NCBI RefSeq assembly: GCF_004361855.1
Contig: NZ_SNWQ01000006.1
Location: 186,001 to 250,000, forward strand
DNA length: 64,000 nt
Reading direction: 5' to 3'
DNA from: Kribbella caucasensis
GTDB taxonomy: Bacteria > Actinomycetota > Actinomycetes > Propionibacteriales > Kribbellaceae
Of this stretch, positions 46,559 through 55,541 are shown piece after piece. The notes beneath the pieces were generated by a model that was not told where the DNA came from, did not search any database, and saw only the letters and a program-made list of their open reading frames with translations. Made by a program: the position numbers and the translations under genes. Each line of letters starts with the position of its first letter. Within the stretch, counting starts at the first letter, position 1.

Positions 46559-47481
46559 CCGACCTGCACGTGGTGGACGCCACGGCCGAGCACGTCGACC
46601 AGATCGTGAAGGTGATCCACCACGCGTTCTCGGCCCGCCGCGTGCTCGACCCGCCGTCGACCGCGTTGTCCGAGAACGCGACCACGGTCGCGGCCGCCGT
46701 CGTGGCGTACGGCGGGTTGCTGGCCACGATCGACGGCGAGGCGGCCGGCGCGATGCTCTTCGACGAGTCCGGCGACGTGCTGAACCTGCGCCGGGTCTCG
46801 GTGAACCCGCGGTTCCAGGGCCGCGGCGTCGCCTCCGCGATGGTGGGCTGCGCCGAGGAGAACGCGCGCCGTCGTGGCCTGTCGCGGGTCCGGCTGGTCG
46901 CGCGGGTGGAGCTGCCGGACACGGTGGAGTTCTGGCGCCGGCGCGGGTACTCGGTGGTGTCGCGGGAAGGCCAGAACCTCAACTATGCCAAGGCGATGAC
47001 GATCGAGCTGACCGTACCGACCGCCGACGACATGCGGGCGGCCGGAGAGGAGCTCGCGGGGCAGCTGCGGGCGGGCGACGTACTGGTGTTGTCCGGTGAT
47101 CTTGGTGCGGGGAAGACGACGTTCACGCAAGGTCTTGGTGCCGGGTTGAAGGTGCGCGGGAACATCACGTCGCCGACGTTCGTCATCTCACGGGTGCATC
47201 CGTCGCTGGTCGCTGGTCCTGCCTTGGTGCATGTGGATGCTTATCGACTTGGTGGGATCGCCGAGCTGGACGATCTCGACCTGGACGCCAGCCTGGACGA
47301 GGCGATCACAGTGGTCGAGTGGGGGCATGGGCTGGCCGAGTCGCTGGCGCCGGATCGCCTCGACATCGTGGTGACGCGAGGCGACGACGACAGCGACGAG
47401 ACGCGGGATCTGCGGATCAGTCCGGCCGGGGCGCGGTGGGCGGCGACCGGTCTTCGGTTGACCGCTCTGGAAAGGGGCTGA
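46555..47481 (+). CDS. tsaE: GNAT acetyltransferase-TsaE fusion
   Basis: A single 308-residue frame with two domains. Residues 1-150 form a GNAT acetyltransferase (VSVNPRFQGRGVASAMVGCA, FWRRRGYSVV). From about residue 152 a TsaE P-loop protein begins (MTIELTVPTADDMRAAGEEL), with SGDLGAGKTTFTQGLG, SPTFVISRVH and ALVHVDAYRLGG. No stop codon separates them. TsaE is the ATPase required for t6A tRNA modification with TsaB and TsaD. An internal ATG at the domain boundary could also yield TsaE alone. It overlaps the hydrolase stop by ATGA, and tsaB follows after one base. Confidence 0.92.
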   Translation: MTDLHVVDATAEHVDQIVKVIHHAFSARRVLDPPSTALSENATTVAAAVVAYGGLLATIDGEAAGAMLFDESGDVLNLRRVSVNPRFQGRGVASAMVGCAEENARRRGLSRVRLVARVELPDTVEFWRRRGYSVVSREGQNLNYAKAMTIELTVPTADDMRAAGEELAGQLRAGDVLVLSGDLGAGKTTFTQGLGAGLKVRGNITSPTFVISRVHPSLVAGPALVHVDAYRLGGIAELDDLDLDASLDEAITVVEWGHGLAESLAPDRLDIVVTRGDDDSDETRDLRISPAGARWAATGLRLTALERG

Positions 47482-47482
47482 C

Positions 47483-48151
47483 GTGCTGCTGGCTTTCGAT
47501 ACGTCGAGTGCTGCGGTCACTGTGGCGCTGGCCGATCCGGACACGGGCGCGGTCGTTGCTTCCTCCACTGTTGTTGATGCTCTGCGCCATGGTGAGCTGC
47601 TGGCGCCTGCGATCGCCGCAGCTCTTCAGGAAGCCGGTTGCCGGCCCGCCGATCTGACGCGCATCGCTGTCGGGGTTGGGCCCGGGCCGTTCACGGGATT
47701 GCGGGTCGGGCTGGTGACGGCGCGGACGATGGGGGACGCGCTGGGCATCGAGGTCGCCGGAGTCTGCAGCCTGGACGTCCTCGCACGGCAGTCGTCGCTC
47801 GCGCTGCCCGTCGCAGTCGCGACCGATGCCCGACGCAAGGAGATCTACTGGGCCCTGTACGACGGTCCCGCGGCTGATGGGAGTCGTCGGAGGCTCGAGG
47901 GGCCGGCGGTGAATCGTCCGGCCGATGTGGCTTCCGTGCTGGCCGGGTTGCCGGTGATCGGGCGTGGTGCGGTGCTCTATGCGGACGTACTCGGTCTCTC
48001 GGGCGGCGACGTGGACGAGTTTCCGTCGGCCGAGGTGCTCGCTGTTGGGGTGGCCACTGGGACGTTACCGGTGGTTGCGCCGGATCCGCTGTACCTGCGG
48101 CGTCCCGATGTCACGATGGCCGGCGCCCCGAAAAGCGTGCTGCCCAAGTGA
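47483..48151 (+). CDS. tsaB: t6A synthesis protein TsaB
   Basis: A 222-residue ASKHA-fold protein: LLAFDTSSAAVTVALAD at the N terminus, HGELLAPAIAAALQEAG, and GVGPGPFTGLRVGLVTARTM. TsaB is the scaffold partner of TsaD in threonylcarbamoylation of A37 in ANN-decoding tRNAs; it lacks its own active site. It overlaps rimI by four bases. Confidence 0.95.
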   Translation: MLLAFDTSSAAVTVALADPDTGAVVASSTVVDALRHGELLAPAIAAALQEAGCRPADLTRIAVGVGPGPFTGLRVGLVTARTMGDALGIEVAGVCSLDVLARQSSLALPVAVATDARRKEIYWALYDGPAADGSRRRLEGPAVNRPADVASVLAGLPVIGRGAVLYADVLGLSGGDVDEFPSAEVLAVGVATGTLPVVAPDPLYLRRPDVTMAGAPKSVLPK

Positions 48152-48603
48152 GACCGGCGATCCGTCCCGCTGTCGCGGCCGATCTCGAGTCGGTGGTTTC
48201 GCTGGATGCCTTGTGCTTCAAGTCCTCCTCGGGCGCGTGGAGCGCGGTGTCCTGGGCGGACGAGTTCAGCCGGTCGGATCGGGTGGTGCTCGTGGCCGAC
48301 GAGGGTGCTGTGGTCGGGTATGTGGTGTTGTTGGTGCCTCCGTTCGCCGAGGATCCGGTGGAGCTTCTGCGGATCGCGGTGACGCCGGCGGAGCGTCGTA
48401 CCGGGATCGCCTCGCAGTTGATGTCGGCGGCGTTGTCGGTCTGCGCGGGGCGGGACATTCTGCTGGAGGTTGCTGCGGGCAACTTCGCGGCGGTGAAGCT
48501 CTACCAGGGTTACGGTTTCGGGGAGATCAGCCGGCGGGCCGGGTACTACGCCGGTGGCGAGGACGCTGTCATCATGCGACGGCAGGAGAAGGACAATGAC
48601 TGA
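48148..48603 (+). CDS. rimI: Ribosomal protein S18 alanine N-acetyltransferase
   Basis: A 151-residue GNAT protein. [19 protein letters not shown] starts the domain, [19 protein letters not shown] contains the acetyl-CoA loop, and [19 protein letters not shown] plus [13 protein letters not shown] complete it. The gene sits between tsaB and tsaD as in other actinobacteria. Acetylation of S18 is the known E. coli role; broader N-terminal substrates are likely. Confidence 0.9.
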   Translation: MRPAIRPAVAADLESVVSLDALCFKSSSGAWSAVSWADEFSRSDRVVLVADEGAVVGYVVLLVPPFAEDPVELLRIAVTPAERRTGIASQLMSAALSVCAGRDILLEVAAGNFAAVKLYQGYGFGEISRRAGYYAGGEDAVIMRRQEKDND

Positions 48604-49648
48604 GAACGAGCCGCTGATCCTGGGGATCGAGACATCTTGCGACGAGACCGGGATCGGCATCGTCCGCGGCCAGACGTTGCTCGCCGATGCGGTCGCGTCG
48701 AGCGTCGACGAGCACGCACGCTTCGGCGGTGTCGTACCGGAGGTTGCTTCGCGCGCCCATCTGGAGGCGATGGTGCCGACCATCCGCCGCGCGTGCGAGA
48801 CGGCCGGAGTCCAGTTGTCCGACGTCGACGCGGTCGCCGTGACGAGCGGACCGGGGTTGGCCGGCGCGTTGCTCGTCGGGGTCGCCGCCGCGAAGGGACT
48901 CGCCTTGGCGATCGACAAGCCCTTGTACGGCGTGAACCACCTCGCCGCACACGTTGCCGTGGACACGTTGGAGCACGGTGATCTGCCGAAGGGATGCGTC
49001 GCGATGCTCGTGTCCGGTGGGCACTCGTCGTTGCTCGCGGTCGAGGACATCACGGACGGCGTCCTGCCGATGGGCAGCACCATCGACGACGCGGCGGGCG
49101 AGGCCTTCGACAAGGTCGCGCGGGTGCTCGGCCTGCCGTTCCCGGGTGGTCCATATGTCGACAAGGCGGCACGAGATGGTGGGGATCGGCTGTACGTGAC
49201 CTTCCCGCGCGGGTTGACGAGTCAGCGGGATCTGGAGCGGCATCGGTTCGATTTCTCCTTCTCTGGTTTGAAGACCGCGGTGGCTCGATGGGTGGAGGCC
49301 CGTCGCCGGGACGGTGAGGACGTGCCGGTGAACCACGTGGCCGCGGCGTTCCAGGAAGCGGTCTGCGATGTGCTCACGCGGAAGGCGATCGACGCCTGCA
49401 AGGATCGCGGTTACGAGCACCTGCTGATCGGTGGCGGCGTCGCGGCGAACTCCCGGCTCCGCCAGCTGGCCGAAGAACGGTGCACCGAGGCCGGGATCGC
49501 CGTACGGGTGCCGCGACCCGGGTTGTGCACGGACAACGGGGCCATGGTTGCCGCACTCGGTTCGGAACTCGTTCGGGCCGGGAAGTCCCCGTCTCCGTTG
49601 GACCTGCCGGCCGACTCGTCGATGCCGATCACGATGGTGGTGAACTGA
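48596..49648 (+). CDS. tsaD: tRNA threonylcarbamoyltransferase TsaD
   Basis: A 350-residue catalytic subunit of the t6A complex. [16 protein letters not shown], the metal histidines in [49 protein letters not shown] and [13 protein letters not shown] match the family throughout. The ATG at 48596 overlaps the rimI end by eight bases; the upstream in-frame extension is rimI shadow. The stop shares TGATG with the following GNAT gene. Confidence 0.97.
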   Translation: MTENEPLILGIETSCDETGIGIVRGQTLLADAVASSVDEHARFGGVVPEVASRAHLEAMVPTIRRACETAGVQLSDVDAVAVTSGPGLAGALLVGVAAAKGLALAIDKPLYGVNHLAAHVAVDTLEHGDLPKGCVAMLVSGGHSSLLAVEDITDGVLPMGSTIDDAAGEAFDKVARVLGLPFPGGPYVDKAARDGGDRLYVTFPRGLTSQRDLERHRFDFSFSGLKTAVARWVEARRRDGEDVPVNHVAAAFQEAVCDVLTRKAIDACKDRGYEHLLIGGGVAANSRLRQLAEERCTEAGIAVRVPRPGLCTDNGAMVAALGSELVRAGKSPSPLDLPADSSMPITMVVN

Positions 49649-50103
49649 TGGTGCAGTGGGTGCATGAGGGGTACGTCGCTGACGACGATCCGGGGCGGCT
49701 CGACCTGGACGTGATCCACGGATTCCTGCGTACGGCGTACTGGTCGGCGGGGATTCCGCGGGACGTGGTGGCGCGGTCGGTCGAGGGCAGCCTTTGTCTG
49801 GGGGTGTATTCGCCTTCACCGGAGGGTCAGCAGGTGGGGTTCGCACGGGCGGTGACGGATCGGGCGACGTTCGCGTGGATCGCGGATGTCTTCGTCCTGC
49901 CGACGCATCGGGGACACGGCCTCGGCCGCTTCGTGGTGTCGACCTTGCTCGGTCATCCCGAACTGCAGGGCTTGCGGCGGACGATGCTGGCCACGGCCGA
50001 TGCGCACGAGCTGTACCGGTCGTACGGGTTCGCAGACCTGCCGGATCCGAGCTGGTTCCTTGCGGTGAGCAAGGACGCGGCTGTGCTGTACAACCAGGCA
50101 TGA
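49648..50103 (+). CDS. GNAT-family N-acetyltransferase
   Basis: A 151-residue GNAT protein: WIADVFVLPTHRGHGLGRFVV contains the acetyl-CoA loop and LYRSYGFADLPDPSWFLAV the C-terminal strand. This is the PanZ/YitI-like small type. Its start overlaps the tsaD stop, making it the last clearly coupled gene of the alr-tsaD chain. Substrate unknown. Confidence 0.85.
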   Translation: MVQWVHEGYVADDDPGRLDLDVIHGFLRTAYWSAGIPRDVVARSVEGSLCLGVYSPSPEGQQVGFARAVTDRATFAWIADVFVLPTHRGHGLGRFVVSTLLGHPELQGLRRTMLATADAHELYRSYGFADLPDPSWFLAVSKDAAVLYNQA

Positions 50104-50125
50104 CCGGCTCGGGGGTTCCAATCCT

Positions 50126-50866
50126 TTGACGGCGCCGGGGGTCGACCTGGTGGCCGCGCCGAGCGACGCCACCGACCTGGTCCTGCTCGCCCACGGCGGC
50201 CTGGAACGGTCCCTCGCAGCACCTCGCGCCTGGCGACCCCCGATCCTTCGCATGTGGCCGTTGGCGCTCGCCGCCCGCTCCGCCGCACCTGACGCAGCGA
50301 TCGGCCTGATGCGCTACCGATACCGCGGCTGGAACGCCCCCTCGGCCCATCCAGCGGAGGACCTGCGAACAGTCCTCGACCGCCTGACCACCCGCTTCAA
50401 CCGCGTCCTCCTGATCGGCCACTCGATGGGCGGCCGCGCAATAATTGCCGCTGGCAACCACCCGCTGGTGTCCGGCGTTCTCGCCCTCGCTCCCTGGCTC
50501 CCCGATGGCGAACCACTGGTCGCCCTCCGAGGCCCCGTAGTACTGGCCCACGGCGACCTCGACCGCATCACCGACCCCCGCCAGACCGCCCAGTACGCCG
50601 CCCGCCTCCGAATCGCCGGTCACCCCGTCGGCCTCCTCACCGTAACCGGCGAAAAGCACGCCATGCTGCACCGATCCCCCGACTGGTCCGAACTAGCCCA
50701 CCGCTTCGTCGACCACGCCCTGACCGCCACCCCTTGCGACTGGCTCAGCATCACGCCTTCCCGCGTAGACCCGCTACCCCACTGGAACCCCACCAGCTCA
50801 CTCACCACCGGCATCCGCGACATCACCATCGCCCGCCTCCGTCTCCACGTCGTCTCCCGCCTCTAA
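50126..50866 (+). CDS. Small alpha/beta hydrolase
   Basis: A 246-residue hydrolase: LVLLAHGGLERS (oxyanion region), LLIGHSMGGRAIIAAGN (nucleophile Ser), VVLAHGDLDRIT (Asp) and GEKHAMLHRS (His). The start is the TTG at 50126 by homology; no ATG or GTG lies closer. The codon choice shifts toward C-ending, Pro/Arg-rich use in the second half. Function unknown. Confidence 0.78.
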   Translation: MTAPGVDLVAAPSDATDLVLLAHGGLERSLAAPRAWRPPILRMWPLALAARSAAPDAAIGLMRYRYRGWNAPSAHPAEDLRTVLDRLTTRFNRVLLIGHSMGGRAIIAAGNHPLVSGVLALAPWLPDGEPLVALRGPVVLAHGDLDRITDPRQTAQYAARLRIAGHPVGLLTVTGEKHAMLHRSPDWSELAHRFVDHALTATPCDWLSITPSRVDPLPHWNPTSSLTTGIRDITIARLRLHVVSRL

Positions 50867-50939
50867 ATCCCTTATTTACAAGCCCTTCTGGCACCGAGCG
50901 GATTTGCCATGTCGCTCAGCGTAACATAAAGTCGATCAC

Positions 50940-53059
50940 ATGTTCGAAGGCGACTTGTCAGGGCTCACTGCGGCCGAGGTGCTCACCTCGGCCGCGGAGC
51001 ATCACGCCGTGGCCCGCGAGCACGAGGTGAGTGTCCTTGTCCATGCCCAGCAGTTCGCCGCCCTCCACACCGTCGACAGGCTGCCTCGCCGCGACCGCGG
51101 CGGTCAGCGTGACCGGGCGCGTGGCCGGGAGCGGGGTGTGGTGCTGGGCGGTGCGGGCTGCCCCGAGATCGCGGAGTTCGCACCGGCCGAGTTCGGCGCC
51201 GTCGTCCTCGGCGTCTCCGCCGGCGTCGCCGCCGAATTCGTCGGCCAGGCCCTGGCCCTGCTGCACCGCCTCCCCCGCTGCTGGGCCATGGTCCAGGCCT
51301 ACGAGGCAACCCCGTGGAAGGCCCGCAAGATCGCCACCGCCTGCCTCGACCTGTCCCTGGAGGCCGCCGCGCTCGTCGACCACGAAGTCGCCGGCATCAT
51401 CGACTCGGTCACCCCGGCCCGGCTCACCACCATCGTCAAGGCCGCCCTCTGGAAAGCCGACCCCGAAGCCGCCGCAGCCGCCGCGAAACAAAAGCAACGC
51501 GAACGCGGCGTCTACGTTGGCCAGTCCGATGAGAACGGCACCAAGGCCATGTACGTGCTGGCCGCCTCCGGTGACGTGATCCGCTTCGACGCCACCATCA
51601 ACTCGATCGCCGACGCCCTGAAGACCCTCGGCGACACCGACCCGCTGCGCCTGCGCCGGGCCAAGGCGATCGGCATCCTCGCCGACCCCGACTACGCCCT
51701 CGCCCTCCTCACCGCCGCCCAAGAAGCCCGCACCGCAGCCACCGCCCCCGCCAACCCGCCCCGGCCCGCAGACTCCGCCGATCCGCCCGCCGATGCCGCC
51801 GCGCCCGTCGATCCGGCCGCGCCCGCCAACCCCGCGCCCACGAACCCGGCGGCCGACCCCGCACCGTCCGCGGCTGCCGCCGCCTCGACCGACCCGGCAA
51901 GCGCCAGGCGCCCGGACTCCCCGGCCACCGCCGCCGCCCGCCCCAGTGCGTCCGCGCGCCCCGCGGCCGCGGTCGATTCCGCGGATCCTGCCCACACCGC
52001 GGACCCCGCCGACCCGGCGGACCCGGTCGACTCCACCGATCCCTCAACTTCTGCGAACCCCGCACGCCCCACCCGCCCCGCCGACGACCTGGCCGCCCCG
52101 GTCCATGCCGGACCCGCCGCCACCAACGACCCGGCCGATGCCGCGGCCCCGGTCGACCCGGTCGGTCCCGCTGAATCCGCGCACTCGACCGACCCCGTCG
52201 ACGACCCCGACCTGGGCGAGTGGTGGATGCGGGAACCCGACGACGAGTCCGATCTCGACGCACCACACCCCAGCACCAGCGACCTGCCCGACCCCCTCGA
52301 CACTCCACCCCGCCGACCACCAAGGGGCCCGGGAACTCCACCCACACCACCATCGACGACGATGACGCCGAGCCGATGGACACCGCCGCACGCCGCGCCC
52401 TCAACGCCACCCTCGCCCAACTCAACGGCGTCATCCCCGGCCCAACCTCCACCGGCCAGGCGCCAGGCGATCAGGGCAAAGGGGATCGCGGTGCGGCCGC
52501 ACACGGCGGGCCTGCGCACGGTGGCACTGCTCAAGGTCGTGCGGCTCGGGGCGCGAGCAGTCGGATGGGCGGGACCGTGGTCTATGTGCACCTGACCGAC
52601 CAGACCCTCGCCACCGGCACCGGCGTCCTGCGGGTGGAGAACCTCGGCCCACTCCTCGCCGACCAGCTCGCCGAACTCATCGGCCACCGGCCGTACGTGG
52701 TGAAGCCGGTGATCGACCTCAACCGCAACATCAGCGTCGACGCCTACGAGATCCCGGCCCGGATCCGGGAACGCATCAAGCTCACCTACCCGGTCGAGCA
52801 GTTCCCCTACGGCACCGCACACACCACCAACACCACCGACCTGGACCACATCCACCCCTACGATCCCCTCGGACCAACAGAGCAGACCTCCACCACCAAC
52901 CTCGCCCCGCTGCGCCGGTTCACCCACCGCCTGAAAACGCACGGACGCTGGCAGGTCCGCCGCCTCGACGACGGTGCACTGGAATGGACCAGCCCACACC
53001 AGTTCACCTTCCGGGTCGACCACACCGGCACCCACCCGACCCGCACACCGCCAACCTGA
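50940..53059 (+). pseudogene. Frameshifted DUF222/HNH endonuclease-like gene
   Basis: The first part (50940 to about 52310) encodes a DUF222 domain with LTAAEVLTSAAEHHAVAREH, GCPEIAEFAPAEFGAVV and LKTLGDTDPLRLRRAKAIGI. The HNH domain is in another frame from about 52350 onward: YVVKPVIDLNRNISVDAYEI, TDLDHIHPYDPLGPTEQTST and NLAPLRRFTHRLKTHG. Members are normally one polypeptide, so a frameshift near 52310-52350 splits this copy. Between the domains lies a very long Ala/Pro/Asp/Thr linker. These proteins are multicopy in actinobacteria and of uncertain function. A sequencing error in the repetitive tract is a competing explanation. Confidence 0.82.
51735..52215 (+). repeat. Ala/Pro/Asp-rich low-complexity tract
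   Basis: About 160 codons of nearly pure A, P, D, T, S and N (PADSADPPADAAAPVDPAAP and many variants) built from degenerate GCC/CCC/GAC units. The tract keeps both strands open over long frames. It probably grew by slippage and is the likely cause of the nearby frameshift. Confidence 0.75.
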
Positions 53060-54100
53060 GGCACCGAGCCGCACGAACAGTTCCGCCGTGCTCCTCCCCA
53101 AATGCCTGCACCCCTCCCACCACCAAAGCGGATTGGGCCGCAGACGTCTGCCGCCGACCACGTCTTGCGGGAGCTCTTCATTGGAAAGGCGATGACCGGA
53201 GCAGATGCGCGGGAGCCTTGCCGAATGCCATGCCGGAGGTCGGGCTTGTGAGCTTGCCCTTAGCAACAATCGGGCTTCACCTGGGTCTGTCGTGGGTCTG
53301 CCTGCAGGCAGCGGGGTGCACGATCTACTCGCGGCTGATGGGCCGGCCGAGTTCCTGAGCGTCGCCGCGGGTGAGCTCCAGGTCATCGACGTTGCCGGGG
53401 AGTGCGCCAGCTCTTGTTCGACCGGAAGGCATGCAAGTCGCCGTCGCGGCTACCAACGCGCTGTTCGCGACGCCGATAGGTTCGCTGATCGCTGGACACG
53501 GCGGGCGTATTGGAATCCTCCCGCAGCGCGGGGAAGGGCGCGGCAGGTATAGCCGGGACCGGGGTTCGCCACTTGGTCCCGGCAAACGGTCAGCGGCCGG
53601 CCGGATTCGTGGTCAAGCCTCATCCCCCGAGGTGAACGGCGTGCTGCACCCGCATGACGCCAACACGAAGTCCCCGCCCCTCATCCCATCACTCATCCTT
53701 CCGCCCTCGCCCCCCATCCCCCGCGCCCTCGGCCCTCGCCAGGACCTCGCCAGGACCTCACCCGGATCTCGGCCGGCGCCTCATCCCTCGCGCCCCTTCC
53801 CCGGACCTCGGCCGGCGCCCTCATCCCCGCGCCGTCGTCTTCGACCCATCCGGCTGGGCTTGAGGTGTGGGGCTCGCCGCTGACGGGTTGCCTCACCGCT
53901 AGCAGGCTGTTGGATCGGTGGCCCGTCGCAACCCGCCATTAGTCATGCAACCGGCCGGCGGCACCCCGCGGCCCCGGTCGCCGATCTGAGGTCTTCCTGG
54001 CGGGCAGGGGAAGGTTGAGGTGGGACGACGGCGGGGCGGGCGAGCGAAGACGGGGGCGCATCATGGGCGAGGGCGGGCCCATGTTGCGCCGGTGTCGGGG
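53060..54100. other. About 1 kb with no recognisable gene
   Basis: Several open frames exist on both strands (for example 53205-53552 and 53371-53883 on +), but none has a recognisable domain, a good ribosome site or normal composition. A short stretch (HDLLAADGPAEFLSVAAGEL followed by frame changes) reads like decayed coding sequence. The right part, 53650-53870, is a C-rich imperfect repeat region. I read this as degraded DNA between broken genes. Confidence 0.5.
53763..53833. repeat. Direct repeat of about 32 bases
   Basis: Copy one starts CGGATCTCGGCCGGCGCC (53763) and copy two CGGACCTCGGCCGGCGCC (53802); both continue into TCATCC and CGCGCC with small differences. A shorter CCAGGACCTC doublet precedes them. 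Probably slippage in non-coding DNA. Confidence 0.6.
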
Positions 54101-54627
54101 TCAGGACTTGGTGGGGGTGGCGGAGGAGTGGTGTTCGGTGATCAGCCATTGGTCGCCGATTTTCTCGTAGACGTAGGTGAAGCGGGCGGGGACCTTGGTC
54201 TGGGTGCCGCTCTTGTCGGTCACGGTGAAGGTGTAGTTGCCGCTTTGGGCGGCCGCGTCCTCGTCGATGATGCGGACTTGGGACTCGGTGATCGTCCCGG
54301 TCGGCTTCTTGGGGAGGAAGTCCTTGGCGAAGTATTCCTTGATCTCTTCGCGGTTGGTGCGGACGACGGGGCTCAGGGTCGGCAGCAGTACCCCGTTGTC
54401 GGCGTACAGGTCGGCCACACCCTGGGGTCGCCCTTCAGGGCGGTGTTCCACTGGTCGAAGAGAGCGGCGATCTCCTGCGTTGAAGGCCTAGCCGCGGGGG
54501 CAGTGCCCGCCTCGTCGGTGCTGCTGCAGGCGGTCAAGGCGGTCACGGCGACCAAAGCAATAGTGGTGATCGTCGCGAGGCGGATGCGGCGGGCAGTGGG
54601 GGCGGTGGGGGCGGTGGGGTTCCTCAA
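54101..54627 (-). pseudogene. SgcJ/EcaC-like (SnoaL-fold) lipoprotein, frameshifted
   Basis: The 5' part encodes a lipoprotein signal (ITTIALVAVTALTAC) and the start of a DUF4440/SgcJ domain (TQEIAALFDQWNTALKGDP). The rest of the domain continues one frame over (GVADLYADNGVLLPTLSPVV and RFTYVYEKIGDQWLITEHHS). The frames join at a CCCC run near 54425, consistent with loss of one C. The start is TTG (54625-54627) behind AAGGAGA. If the missing base is a read error the gene is intact. Such proteins are small exported SnoaL-fold domains of unknown function. Confidence 0.75.
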
Positions 54628-54727
54628 TGGTGTTTCTCCTTGTCTGGTGACTTTCTCGATGCCTCCAGACTTCCGTTGCGCCATGCAACGATCAGCCAGG
54701 GAAAGGTGAGGATTCCCCAGGATCGTG

Positions 54728-55541
54728 TCAGCGTTTGGCGGGCGGTTGCCAGCCGCCCAGGCCGATCCCGGTACCAGGTGGGCCTGCTCGCCAGAATCGG
54801 TCGAAGGCGCGGCCGCGTTGCTCGTCCGTCATCCCGGCACCCTCGTCGCGGATCTCCAGGTCGACCGTCGGGCCGTGGCGGCGGGCTCGTAGTACGACGG
54901 TGCTGCCGGCGGGTTCGGCGCGGGCCAGGGTGAGCAGGCCTTCAACCATTCGGCTCATTCGGTGGATTTCGGCGTCTACGGTGGCGATCCGTCACTCAGC
55001 TGTGGGTCGTCGCTGGTGTCGCGGATGTTGTCGAGGGTCAGGCGCATGGCCGCGAGCGGCATACGGAGCTGGTGTGGGGCGTCGGCGACGAACGCGCGTT
55101 GCGAACCCAGCAGCGCGTCCGTCTGGCGGGCACTGTTGTTGAGCGTCCGCGCCAGCGTCGCGATCTCGGGCGGGCCCTTGGTCTCGGCGCGGGCCGAATA
55201 GTCGCCGTCGCCGAGGCGGCGGCCACCGCCTCCAGGTGCTTGAGCGGGCGGGCGATGGTGCTGGCGATCAGTACGGCGATCGCGGTCGCCGCCAGCAGAA
55301 CCCCGCCGCCCACGAGCAGACGGAAACGCCAGATCTGCTCGATCTGCGCGTTGACCTCGGCGGCCGGCGATCGCACCGAGTTGCTGAGCAGCGACGGGGG
55401 CCGCGACAACTTGGTCCCGCATGCCGTACGCCGCGTGACCGCCCGGATCCGCGCCACCAACTCGCGCAACCCGAACGGCTTCGAACACGTAGTCGTCCAC
55501 CTCGGCCGCAGGATGCGAGGCCAGGGCCTCAGCCCCAGTGG
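54728..55541 (-). pseudogene. Collapsed two-component system (response regulator plus histidine kinase)
   Basis: Fragments occur in the right order but in different frames. The end of a receiver domain (PAAEVDDYVFEA then LRELVARIRAVTRR) is at about 55430-55540. A kinase transmembrane segment with HAMP start (LLVGGGVLLAATAIAVLIAS, then TIARPLKHLEAV) is at about 55218-55346. A HisKA domain with its phospho-accepting His (FVADAPHQLRMPLAAMRL) is at about 54976-55176, and part of a HATPase (DEGAGMTDEQRGRAFDRFWR, GTGIGLGG) at about 54750-54958. The regulator's DNA-binding domain, the sensor domain and the kinase N box are missing. It is a pseudogene shaped by several deletions and frameshifts. Confidence 0.8.

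Noticed and set aside
51692-53386. 564-codon ORF on the - strand opposite the DUF222/HNH gene
   Set aside because: It is antisense to recognisable DUF222 and HNH motifs and consists of Ala/Gly/Val/Ser low complexity produced by the GC-rich tract.
53371-53883. 170-codon + strand ORF after the HNH domain
   Set aside because: Second half is Pro/Arg/Ser translation of a repeat region, no ribosome site, no domain.
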